This document shows positions 54,290 to 64,000 of a stretch of 64,000 nucleotides of DNA, piece after piece; the stretch's first letter is position 1, and each line of letters starts with the position of its first letter. The position numbers and the translations under genes were made by a program. The notes below the pieces were generated by a model. The model did not search any database. It saw only the letters and a program-made list of their open reading frames with translations, and was not told the origin of the DNA. Source of the stretch: Ampullaceana balthica (Eukaryota; Mollusca; Gastropoda; Lymnaeidae); contig CALYLW010000040.1 in NCBI GenBank assembly GCA_944989445.1, forward strand, positions 509,818 through 573,817, in the 5' to 3' direction.

Positions 54290-57200
54290 GGGGCTGGTGA
54301 CATTATGTGTGGGGTGTGGGTGCTGACATTATGTGTGGGGTGTGGGTGCTGACATTATGTGTGGGGTGTGGAAGCTGACATTATGTGTGGGGTGTGGGTG
54401 CTGACATTATGTGTGGGGTGCGGGTGCTGACATTATGTGTGGGGTGTGGGTGCTGACATTTTGTGTGGGGTGTGGGTGCTGACATTATGTGTGGGGTGTG
54501 GGTGCTGACATTATGTGCGGGGTGTGGGTGCTGACATTATGTGTGGGGTGTGGGTGCTGACATTATGTGTGGGGTGTGGGTGCTGACATTATGTGTGGGG
54601 TGTGGGTGCTGACATTATGTGTGGGGTGTGGGTGCTGACATTATGTGTGGGGTGTGGGTGCTGAAATTATGTGTGGGGTGTGGCCTGTGACGTTATGTGT
54701 GGGGTGGGGGTGCTGACATTATGTTAGGGGTGTGGGTGCTGACATTTATTGTGGGGTGTGGGTGCTGACATTATGTGTGGGGTGTGGGTGCTGACATTAT
54801 GTGTGGGGTTTGGGTGCTGACATTTTGTGTGGGGTGTGGGTGCTGACATTTTGTGTGGGGTGTGGGTGCTGCCATTATGTGTAGGGTGTGGCATGTGACG
54901 TTATGTGTGGGGTGTGGGTGCTGACAATATGTGTGTGGTGTGGGTGCTGACATTTTGTGTGGGGTGTGGGTGCTGACATTATGTGTGGGGTGTGGGTGCT
55001 GACATTTTGTGTGGGGTGTGGGTGCTGACATTTTGTGTGGGGTGTGGGTGCTGACATTATGTGTGGGGTGTGGGTGCTGACATTATGTGTGGGGTGTGGG
55101 TGCTGACATTATGTGTGGGGTGCGGGTGCTGACATTATGTGTGGGGTGCGGGTGCTGACATTATGTGTGGGGTGTGGGTGCTGACATTATGTGTGGGGTG
55201 TGGGTGCTGACATTATGTGTGGGGTGTGGGTGCTGACATTATGTGCGGGGTGTGGGTGCTGACATTATGTGTGGGGTGTGGGTGCTGACATTATGTGTGG
55301 GGTGTGGGTGCTGACATTATGTGTGGGGTGTGGGTGCTGACATTATGTCAGGGGTGTGGGTACTGACATTTATTGTGGGGTGTGGGTGCTGACATTATGT
55401 GTGGGGTGTGGGTGCTGACAATATGTGTGGGGTGTGGGTGCTGACATTTTGTGTGGGGTGTGGGTGCTGACATTATGTGTGGGGTGTGGAAGCTGACATT
55501 TTGTGTGGGGTGTGGGTGCTGACATTTTGTGTGGGGTGTGGGTGCTGACATTATGTGTGGGGTGTGGGTGCTGACATTATGTGTGGGGTTTGGGTGTTGA
55601 CATTTTGTGTGGGGTGCGGGTGCTGACATTTTGTGTGGGGTGAGGGTGCTGCCATTATGTGTGGGGTGTGGCATGTGACGTTATGTGTGGGGTGTGGGTA
55701 CTGACAATTTGTGTGGGGTGTGGGTGCTGACATTTTGTGTGGGGTGTGGGTGCTGACATTTTGTGTGGGGTGTGGGTGCTGACATTTTGTGTGGGGTGTG
55801 GGTGCTGACATTTTGTGTGGGGTGTGGGTGCTGACATTATCTGTGGGGTGTGGGTGCTGACATTATGTGTGGGGTGTGGGTGCTGCCATTATGTGTGGGT
55901 TGTGAGTGCTGACATTTTGTGTGGGGTGTGGGTGCTGACATTATGTGTGGGGTGTGGGTGCTGACATTTTGTGTGGGGTGTGGGTGCTGATATTTTGTGT
56001 GGGGTGTGGTTGCTGACATTATGTGTGGGGCGTGGGTGCTGACATTATGTGTGGGGTGTGAGTGCTGACATTTTGTGTGGGGTGTGGGTGCTGACATTAT
56101 GTGTGGGGTGTGGGTGCGGACATTTTGTGTGGGGTGTGGGTGCTGACATTTTGTGTGGGGTGTGGGTGCTGACATTTTGTGTGGGGTGTGGGTGCTGACA
56201 TTATGTGTGGGGTGTGGGTGCTGACATTTTGTGTGGGGTGTGGGTGCTGACATTTTGTGTGGGGTGTGGGTGCTGAAATTATGTGTGGGGTGTGGCCTGT
56301 GACGTTATGTGTGGGGTGGGGGTGCTGACATTATGTATGGGGTGTGGGTGCTGACATTTATTGTGGGGTGTGGGTGATGACATTATGTGTGGGGTGTGGG
56401 TGCTGACATTATGTGTGGGGTTTGGGTGCTGACATTTTGTGTGGGGTGTGGGTGCTGACATTTTGTGTGGGGTGTGGGTGCTGCCATTATGTGTAGGGTG
56501 TGGCATGTGACGTTATGTGTGGGGTGTGGGTGCTGACAATATGTGTGTGTTGTGGGTGCTGACATTTTGTGTGGGGTGTGGGTGCTGACATTATGTGTGG
56601 GGTGTGGGTGCTGACATTTTGTGTGGGGTGTGGGTGCTGACATTTTGTGTGGGGTGTGGGTGCTGACATTATCTGTGGGGTGTGGGTGCTGACATTATGT
56701 GTGGGGTGTGGGGGCTGCCATTATGTGTAGGGTGTGGCATGTGACGTTATGTGTGGGGTGTGGGTGCTGACAATATGTGTGGGGTGTGGGTGCTGACATT
56801 TTGTGTGGGGTGTGGGTGCTGACATTATGTGTGGGGAGTGGGTGCTGACATTTTGTGTGGGGTGTAGGTGCTGACATTTTGTGTGGGGTGTGGGTGCTGA
56901 CATTATGTGTGGGGTGTGGGTGCTGACATTTTGTGTGGGGTGTGGTTGCTGACATTATGTGTGGGGCGTGGGTGCTGACATTATGTGTGGGGTGTGAGTG
57001 CTGACATTTTGTGTGGGGTGTGGGTGCTGACATTATGTGTGGGGTGTGGGTGCTGACATTTTGTGTGGGGTGTGGGTGCTAACATTATGTGTGGGGTGTG
57101 GGTGCTGACATTTTGTGTGGGGTGTGGGTGCTGACATTTTGTGTGGGGTGTGGGTGCTGACATTATGTGTGGGGTGTGGGTGCTGACATTTTGTGTGGGG

Positions 57201-57313
57201 TGTGGGTGCTGACATTATGTGTGGGGCGTTGGTGCTGACATTATGTGTGGGGTGTGGGTGCTGACATTATGTTTGGGGTGTGGGTGCTGACATTATGTTT
57301 GGGGTGTGGGTGC
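54290..57313 (+). repeat. 26-bp GT-rich satellite, about 116 copies
   Basis: The unit contains GTGGGTGCTGACATTATGTG followed by TGGGGT, with an ATT/TTT alternation (ATTATG versus ATTTTG). Rare variants GCATGTGACG recur at 54891, 55671, 56503 and 56737, all multiples of 26 apart, and a GCTGAAATT ... GCCTGTGACG block recurs at 54661 and 56273 (62 units). Minus frames of HPHPTHNVS type are by-products. Confidence 0.97.
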
Positions 57314-58378
57314 GTGCGTGGGGAGTATTACATTTGTAACTAATTGGAGTAGCATGTAAACTGCACCGCCTAATGATGTGATGTCATACCCACCCGCTAG
57401 TTTCATAGGTCAACGCTGCGGTTTTGTTCGGTAATCGACGTGAATTGTTGAGTCGGGGGTAACATGAAGGTGAAGGTCAACATGGTCTTATTTAGGCCTG
57501 GCGCGTCGTCTGTCGCACTCTTCCACACGCCACCGGGATGGGGCATTCATTGAGTAATTTAACAGATGCATCAATGTAATAAAGAAATGAAATTTGAGTG
57601 GTTTTGGTTTTTTTTAAACACAACAGTGCCTTATGGGATACCATATAATGAATATGCATCCATCCGTCCGCATAGCCGCATATCCCTTTATTGGTGGAGT
57701 TTCAGACTACGCTTCGTGATAAGTTAAATATGAATGGTGGCTTATAATACACAATTTTAAAAACAATTCTAACAAATATAAAGATATTTCATTGTGTAAA
57801 CATTGGCGTTTGCTATACTTTAAGGTCACTGAGTCGACCAAATCAAAAAACGGGTCTGGTTCCAAGAAGAGATTTCTTTTTTCTAGACGTTTTCTTGTTC
57901 TCATAGTCTCGTGTTATTCATGTGTATAACTATAATTTCTGTTAAATTATTTTTTTTAAAAAACCTTTTGTTTGCGTGTTATTAGTATACAAATATTTCT
58001 TGATCAATCGGGGAAACGGAACCTATCTGACGTATGAATGAAAGAAGAAAAATGACGTCACTAATTTTACAAGATAGTCTTTTTTTCTGTGCTTAAACAA
58101 AGAAATGTACATTATGAACTTTACAAAAATCGATTATTTTTTTCTTAACAAATTCCAATTCAGTAATTTTTTTATTTATTTTTTTAAATGGATATTCACT
58201 TTGTCTGTTCCCAAACCAAGTTCAAAATATTCGCCTTCGGTTTGACACCTAGAGGTAAGGCTTCCTGTGAAAACTTTAGATGTCGTCAATTAACCTCAGC
58301 AGGTTTGACCTGATGACGTCATTGACCAGTACAGTGGATGTTACTTGACCTGGTCATGTTCCATGAGGTACTTCCCAT
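57314..58378. other. Unique sequence, no gene supported
   Basis: A 65-codon minus frame at 57707-57904 has no recognised motif. TGACGTCA occurs at 58053-58060 and 58314-58321. Confidence 0.4.
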
Positions 58379-58553
58379 CTATGTTCCCTCTAAGGTTCGT
58401 TGGCCCGTGTGCAAAGTACAAAAACGTATGTGCAAAGTTGCACAGCATCCATTTTTAAGCTATATTTTACAAAATTTGCTTCGTTGTAATTTTAAACTGC
58501 TGCGCGGCGTCGGCCAGATATCTGCGCAGCCGCACAGCTTAAAGAGAACATTG
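58379..58553. mobile_element. hAT MITE of the ATGTTCCCTCTAAG type, copy C, with target duplication
   Basis: Left end CTATGTTCCCTCTAAGG and right end CTTAAAGAGAACATTG are inverted. CTTCCCAT flanks both sides exactly (58371-58378 and 58554-58561), the 8-bp duplication of hAT elements. Length 175 bp. The interior has GCTGCGCGGCGTCGG and TCTGCGCAGCCGC, able to pair as GC-rich hairpins. Confidence 0.9.
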
Positions 58554-59696
58554 CTTCCCATGTGTTGAAATGACAATGACCAAACTGACCAGTGTCTACA
58601 GACCCCCCCTTCATGTGTGAATCTTATACTGACCAGCGGTGTTTAAAAGATCGCCCTCTCCCGCATGTTATAACTCTACACTGACCAGTAAGCTACACAA
58701 ATAAGCGCTAATGTTTGAAAACCGATAACTTTAAATAGCAACAGGAAAGAGCAGTCAGACTGCAGAGGATACACCATCGATTGATACAGCTGTCTTGAAA
58801 CACACACGGCGTTAGTATAAGCGTTAGGTTAGGGTTAGGTCAGGTGTTAGGGTGATGGTTAAATGTTAGGTTAAGTGTTAGGTTAAGTGATAGGTTCAGT
58901 GTTAAATCAGCAAGCCTCTAAGACACATGCACACTGAATAACATATATTTAAGACAGTGTTAGGACAACTTCACTAGCAGTTAGCAGAGTATGCACAGTG
59001 ATTCTTGTTACAAATATGAACGAGGCGCTCATACAAATATTTCTAGTTGACATCACCAAGGGTTCGGGTGTGTGTTTGGTGTTAGCTGTGTGGGTGTGTG
59101 GAGGGGGTAGCTGAATGGGTGTGTGTGGGTGTGTGTGGGGGGTAGCTGAGTGTGTGGAGTAAGATTTGGCTGATGTAGGGTTGTGTGGGTTTCTATTCCG
59201 CGACGGACTAATGACGTCAACAAATAACCTTCATTAAGACATTGTTGAGTGTATGGAGATAGTGGCCAAAGCGTGGCTCTGACTGATGGTCGATTTGATA
59301 ACAAAAGCTGCCTCTAACCACAAAAGTTACCATTAAACACAAAAGCTGCACCTAAATGTGTTCACAACAATTTGTGCATCCCAGTAACCATTTATCACTC
59401 GTTCCTCTTTTTTTTCCATTCCAACTTTCCCTTTAATTCCAATTTCAAAAGCGAGGTAGATTAAGGTACATTTATTCTAAAAGGGATAACTTCTTTGCAC
59501 ACCTCTTGATACTGCATCTTATGGGGTAGTTAACAGAGTTTGAGAACTAATCGGCTTCATGCTGGTGGCCATATTTAGCAGACATCGATCGATGTAGCTA
59601 GCAGACGATGTTGCAATCAGACGTGTAGTGGCGTGTTATCAGGTCCCTGTCTGTCCTCTGGGAGGGGGAGGGGTGACCCTGTTGATAACCATGGAA
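58554..59696. other. Mostly unique, with TTAGG-rich and GT-rich simple stretches
   Basis: 58815-58915 is a loose GTTAGGTTAAGT repeat and 59060-59160 is rich in GTGTGTGGG. TGACGTCA occurs at 59212-59219. No gene supported. Confidence 0.45.
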
Positions 59697-59905
59697 CTTT
59701 AGACAAAATCATACACTTGATATCTATAGCATCAGAACTTTGGACAACATCATACATTTGATATCTATAGCCTCAGAACTTTGGACAACATCATACATTT
59801 GATATCTACAGCATCAGAACTTTGGACAGCAACATACATTTGATATCTACAGCCTCAGAACTTTGGACAACATCATACATTTGATATCTACAGCCTCAGA
59901 ACTCT
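59697..59905 (+). repeat. 41-bp minisatellite, 5 copies
   Basis: AACTTTGGACAACATCATAC and ATTTGATATCTACAGCCTCA with T/C and A/G variants. Confidence 0.93.
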
Positions 59906-60002
59906 GAGGGAACTAATACGTATAATAGCTTGTCACAAACATTTTGTCTAAAAAAAGAGTAAATTTTGTTTTATAAATACTAGTGTAATAATAAAGTGCG
60001 AA

Positions 60003-60450
60003 CACGACTTTTTAAATGTGCAGCCAACCCATCCAATTGTAGTAGTCACACCTTCAAGCACGACTTTTTAAATGTGCAGCCAACCCATCCAATTGTAGTA
60101 GTCACACCTTCAAGCACGACTTTTTAAATGTGCAGCCAACCCATCCAATTGTAGTAGTCACACCTTCAAGCACGACTTTTTAAATGTGCAGCCAACCCAT
60201 CCAATTGTAGTAGTCACACCTTCAAGCACGACTTTTTAAATGTGCAGCCAACCCATCCAATTGTAGTAGTCACACCTTCAAGCACGACTTTTTAAATGTG
60301 CAGCCAACCCATCCAATTGTAGTAGTCACACCTTCAAGCACGACTTTTTAAATGTGCAGCCAACCCATCCAATTGTAGTAGTCACACCTTCAAGCACGAC
60401 TTTTTAAATGTGCAGCCAACCCATCCAATTGTAGTAGTCACACCTTCAAG
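60003..60450 (+). repeat. 56-bp minisatellite, exactly 8 identical copies
   Basis: The unit contains CACGACTTTTTAAATGTGCA and AACCCATCCAATTGTAGTAG. I see no difference between copies. The first starts at 60003 and the last ends with CACACCTTCAAG at 60450. Confidence 0.96.
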
Positions 60451-60499
60451 ATTAGCACAGCCCCAAAAAAAAACACGAATAAAAGAGTTTTCAATGAAT

Positions 60500-60905
60500 A
60501 GAAGTAAAAAAAAAGATTTTTAAAAACCATGTTTTTATAAGCGGACTACAAACAAGAAAATAAATTTTGTTTTCACAGAATTGTGGACATATTAATCTTT
60601 TTCTGGATTGATAAAAATTTCAAAAAGTGGGCGGGCGCTTTTTAGGCGTTTGGCTAAAATGATTAGGGTTTACAAATGACCAGTAAGAAAATGAGTGAAT
60701 TTAATTAGTTACGCCTGAGAAGCGCCCGCCCCACGTTTTTAGTCATATTACATCATAGTACTTGAGCATATAAGTTTGAAATTTTTATCAATCCAGAAAA
60801 AGATTTTTCCTTCACAATTCTGTGAAAACAAAATTTATTTTCTTCTTTTTAGTACGCTTATAAAAACGTGGTTTAAAATTATTTTTTTTACTTCTATTTA
60901 TTTTA
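60500..60905. mobile_element. Foldback element with about 150-bp inverted arms
   Basis: The left arm (AATAGAAGTAAAAAAAA ... TATAAGCGGACTA ... TTTTGTTTTCACAGAATTGT ... TTTTTCTGGATTGATAAAAA) is matched in reverse complement by 60770-60905. The centre keeps weaker inverted similarity (GGGCGGGCGC versus GCGCCCGCCC). No reading frame. A partial copy lies at 50610-51015. Confidence 0.85.
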
Positions 60906-61129
60906 TTGTTTTTAGTCTAAAGTCTATGTGTATGCTATGGTGAGTTTTGAAGTATTGATTATGTTCAAATATAATACGCATTGCCCGACAAACATTTACA
61001 GACTGGAAATGACTGATCTCCCCTTGATGTTAAACATGGTTGATGTGGTCGGGGTTGGTGTGAACTCGGCACGTGAATGTAATGTAAAATAGAGCAGACG
61101 GGTAATACATATGATTATATATAGATAAA

Positions 61130-61330
61130 CTAAAAAGTTCAATAATTTATTACCAGTACATTCGATCGATCGGAAATTTTGATACAATGCATTGTCATCC
61201 AATATCTATCTGTGGTAAAATTCTGAGATCTCTAGGACCATCAGAAGTGGTTTAATTTTACGTTTGCAGATTAAAAAAATTGTGGACAAACAGGAACGAA
61301 AGTGAGTTAATAAAAACGTGGTAAAAATGT
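61130..61330 (+). mobile_element. Dispersed family 1-like fragment
   Basis: Contains the family core TTCAATAATTTATTACC, TTCGATCGATCGGAAATTTT and then GATCTCTAGGACCATCAGAA shared with 50868. Confidence 0.65.
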
Positions 61331-61344
61331 GTTATTCAATTAAT

Positions 61345-61436
61345 ATGTGTTCAACAAAGCCGACGTTATGGTAGCTCCGTAATTCAAATATGTGTTCAAC
61401 AAATTCGACGTTATGGTAGCTCCGTAATTCAAATAT
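61345..61436 (+). repeat. 46-bp duplication, 2 copies
   Basis: ATGTGTTCAACAAA, CGACGTTATGGTAGCTCCGT and AATTCAAAT occur twice in tandem. Confidence 0.9.
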
Positions 61437-62052
61437 AAATCGCTGTTCATCCCCGACATTTACATGGGATGGTATGAGCCAGAATGTTTGGTTTTAAATA
61501 TTACAACGATTGGCGAGAGAGGGCGAAATAACTGGCGGGTGTGGGAATTTGAGATAAGAAATGATTTCAGAAAAACACGAAGTATAAAAATAAAACTTGA
61601 ATCCTAAGGCAGACAAGATTTGAATGTCATGCGATTGAAAGCTTCCAACACATTTGTTTATGAGAGAAGTTTTTACCGAGTTCGGTGGAGGAAATGTATT
61701 AACACCCACAGAAATCTCAGCCAGTAAAATTTTATTTAAAAAAGAACCAGTAGAGACTAAGAGTGAGTCTGTCAATCTGGTGTGTGTATTTTCAGACGCG
61801 CGTTTGAGAGATCAGTAGATCAATTAACGTTCTTGGCAAGCCAAATTGATCTTGAGATCTAGAAGATATCTTTCAACTATTGAAAATTGCGTTCTAATAA
61901 AGGAGCGTAGGGTCAAAAACACGTTTTTGGATTTGGAAATGTTTACCCTTTTTTACCTTTGATCTTGTTGGAATCATTGGGACTATTTATTTATCTTGTT
62001 TGGGAGAAAATTATTCTGTCAAAATAAAAAAAATAATAACTTTATGTTTAGT
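61437..62052. other. Unique sequence, no gene supported
   Basis: A 93-codon minus frame (61494-61775) has ordinary composition but no recognised motif and is probably a chance frame. Confidence 0.4.
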
Positions 62053-62528
62053 ATGTTAGTCTTGTTTAGACCATGTAGTCTTTTATTTATCGGTCTTACA
62101 ATAAAAAGTTAGTCTTGTTTAGAGCATGTAGTCTTATATTTATCGGTCTTACAATAAAAAGTTAGTCTTGTTTAGAGCATGTAGTCTTTTATTTATCGGT
62201 CTTACAATATAAAGTTAGTCTTGTTTAGAGCATGTAGTCTTTTATTTATCGGTCTTACAATAAAAAGTTAGTCTTGTTTAGAGCATGTAGTCTTTTATTT
62301 ATCGGTCTTACAATATAAAGTTAGTCTTGTTTAGAGCATGTAGTCTTTTATTTATCGGTCTTACAATAAAAGTTAGTCTTGTTTAGAGCATGTAGTCTTT
62401 TATTTATCGGTCTTACAATATAAAGTTAGTCTTGTTTAGAGCATGTAGTATTTTATTTATCGGTCTTACAATAAAAAGTTAGTCTTGTTTAGACCATGTT
62501 GTCTTTTATTTATGGCTCTTACAATATA
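62053..62528 (+). repeat. 53-bp minisatellite, 9 copies, alternating variants
   Basis: GTTAGTCTTGTTTAGAGCAT and GTCTTTTATTTATCGGTCTT. The junction alternates AATAAAAAG / AATATAAAG over much of the array, a 106-bp dimer. Confidence 0.95.
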
Positions 62529-62774
62529 AATAGCGACAAAACAATAATAATGCAAATGATAAAACAATAATTTTTATAAAAATTAGATCTCGAAAAAGAA
62601 AATCATGTACAGTGAGTGTGAAACTAGTTCCGGTCAGTGCGACATTGCTGTGTCCAGCATTTCTGAAAGGCTGATAAATTAAAAAGTACGTTGAAGCAGC
62701 TTGAAGCTACTATTGTATCGAGACAGTGAAAGAATGAAGTGAAAGTGGAAAATATTATCTGTTACAGACGCGCC

Positions 62775-63128
62775 TTCTATCTTATCTTATCTTATCTGTT
62801 TACAGACGCTCCTTCTATACAGAAGATTATTGCGTCCTACGCTAATCTATGGTTTGTGTTTAGTCCTGCATTTTTATTAGAGATTTAAATTTTGATAAAG
62901 TGTTTGTTTTCCTGGTTTCTTCAGGCAACCCAATCCTCGCCCGAATTCCGGACGGGAAGAACGAAAATTTGTATGTGTTTGTTCTTGCATACGGAATAAG
63001 AAAGGTGTTTTTATCCTTATGTCTATCTGAGGGTTGTAATAAGTTATCTTTGTGTTGTATTTCTAAATTAGAATTAATTGCTTTATGTATGCTTACTACT
63101 TTGCTCTTGGTTCTTCGATTCTCTAGTG
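62775..63128 (-). mobile_element. LINE copy 2, 3' end only
   Basis: Nearly identical to 46985-47345: the same (AGATA)n tail, the same 3' end and the last roughly 88 codons of the ORF (RTKSKVVSIHKAINSNLEIQ ... FPSGIRARIGLPEE). At 63128 it is cut by a hAT element, so more of the LINE may continue beyond that element outside the window. Confidence 0.9.
62860..63126 (-). pseudogene. LINE ORF C-terminal fragment
   Basis: The minus frame is open for about 88 codons and ends at the same stop as the 47 kb copy. Substitutions include AWNGLP to ARIGLP and EESRK to EETRK. It lacks the catalytic region. The longer frame that starts at 63300 is a chance fusion with hAT sequence. Confidence 0.85.
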
Positions 63129-64000
63129 CAGGGGGTTCCCAACCTTTTTGCACTCTAGAGCACATTCTAAAATATCGGTAGGGTGGCGAGCACCACCTAT
63201 TTTTAATCGACAAACTCCTTCCATAACTTCTCATTTTCCCATAATTTATTTTCTTATATTCATAAATTATTAATAAATTAATTAAATAATAAACAATCAT
63301 GTTTCTAAATAATTAAATTATTAATCAAATTGCATACATAGAGAGAAATGTATTTACAAAACGTAAACAAAGTTAAAAAAAACAACACAAACACAAAGGA
63401 AACATTTTATAAAAATTATAATATTAATAAGTCGATGTAATCTTTGGCATTGCATATCATTTGCCAGTGCCTCATAATTAGGAGAGTAAGAGGATAATCC
63501 TGTTAGCAAACAATCATAAAGATGATAATCGGTGAGTCGAGATCTATATCTTGATTTTATTAAGTTCATATTTGAAAACAATTATTCGCATAAATATGTC
63601 GAACCAAAAAATGGTTCAATATTATATGACTTTTTTTTTAAATGGGAACTTTTCTGTGTCCACTGTTTTTCAAAAGTCACCTGATATTTAGGATTTTAGC
63701 AAAATATCATTCTTAAGGTCCAACATTTCTAACTCTAGTTCTTCTGTCTTACCTTAAACAAAATCTGCAAAACATGCGACCATTTCCATTACATTTATTT
63801 GGCAAGTAAAAGGATTGATAAAGAAGGAAACAATTGGCTCAATATATGTGATCTGCAAAAATCTCTCTTCAAACTGTTTTTTTTAAACACTTGAAGATGC
63901 TTAATTAATAATTACCCGTTTAGTTCATTGTTACCTAGCATTTTCTTCATATGTGGGGAATGGGCGAGAGAATTGATCTGCAGATGTGATATCAACATAT
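63129..64000 (-). mobile_element. hAT element inserted in LINE copy 2, runs off the window
   Basis: Starts with the hAT-type terminus CAGGGGGTTCCCAACCTTTT at 63129. The LINE bases immediately before it, CTCTAGTG (63121-63128), are the predicted target duplication. Transposase sequence is on the minus strand, so its C-terminal end comes first. The second terminus lies beyond 64000. Confidence 0.8.
63400..63595 (-). pseudogene. hAT transposase C-terminal dimerisation fragment
   Basis: On the minus strand TYLCE, a stop, then LFSNMNLIKSRYRSRLTD, followed by HLYDCLLTGLSSYSPNYEAL. This is the conserved C-terminal block of FAM200/ZBED5-type hAT transposases. The stop replaces the usual Gln in the CEQLFS-like motif. 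Upstream blocks would lie at higher coordinates, where I can read only scattered similarity. Non-functional. Confidence 0.7.

Noticed and set aside
61494..61775. 93-codon minus frame as a gene
   Set aside because: No homology I recognise, no splice or signal features, and AT-rich sequence of this size often contains such frames.
62860..63300. 146-codon minus frame as one gene
   Set aside because: Its first third is hAT subterminal sequence and the rest is LINE; the junction at 63128 is a transposon boundary.

Overview
The window looks like intergenic or intronic DNA from an invertebrate animal. It is AT-rich, contains a candidate spliced exon with a GTAAGT donor, and carries hAT DNA transposons, LINEs, tRNA-derived SINE heads, MITEs and dozens of minisatellites. 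Nothing prokaryotic is visible: no operons, rRNA or CRISPR. The mix of repeat families fits a lophotrochozoan such as a gastropod mollusc, but that is inference, because no host gene here allows placement.

Layout. 1-3352 is the right part of a decayed hAT element (ZMYM1-like transposase) with an unrelated GC-rich block inside it. Its terminal repeat directly abuts a telomere-like 12-bp array (3353-4410). 5486-6710 is a 5'-truncated LINE lying between two AGT microsatellites. 7165-9068 is an uninterrupted 24-bp array of about 79 copies in which I saw no mismatch. 9895-10073 (minus) is the only good candidate host exon: a signal-peptide first exon ending at a consensus donor. 10.2-20 kb holds small minisatellites, copies of two dispersed families and two MITEs. 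20.1-22.05 kb is a 13-bp array with higher-order structure. 22.3-24 kb is a 40-bp array split by a hAT copy with a perfect 8-bp target duplication. 24.6-27.4 kb is a 35-bp array with an internal duplication offset by 1050 bp.

28-36.4 kb is a run of unrelated minisatellites broken by one dispersed repeat and a CpG-richer patch (32.5-33.06 kb). 37.4-40.8 kb has a MITE, a dead hAT transposase on the minus strand and a second hAT MITE. 41-46.9 kb is mixed minisatellites, another hAT remnant with a tRNA-Val-like segment, and a dispersed element in which an 18-bp array has grown. 47-48.3 kb is a 5'-truncated LINE with an open reverse transcriptase frame, inserted in a 62-bp array. 52.4-53.8 kb has a tRNA-derived SINE whose 3' end resembles that of this LINE, then a much older copy of the LINE. 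54.3-57.3 kb is a 26-bp array of about 116 copies. 58-64 kb has a MITE with perfect target duplication, eight identical 56-bp repeats, a foldback element, a 53-bp array, a third LINE fragment and a hAT inserted into it that runs off the window.

The window therefore works as a record of repeat turnover rather than a gene cluster. Transposons land in satellites, satellites arise inside transposons, and tandem arrays make up roughly 30 percent of the sequence by my addition. Almost all long reading frames here are by-products of repeats.
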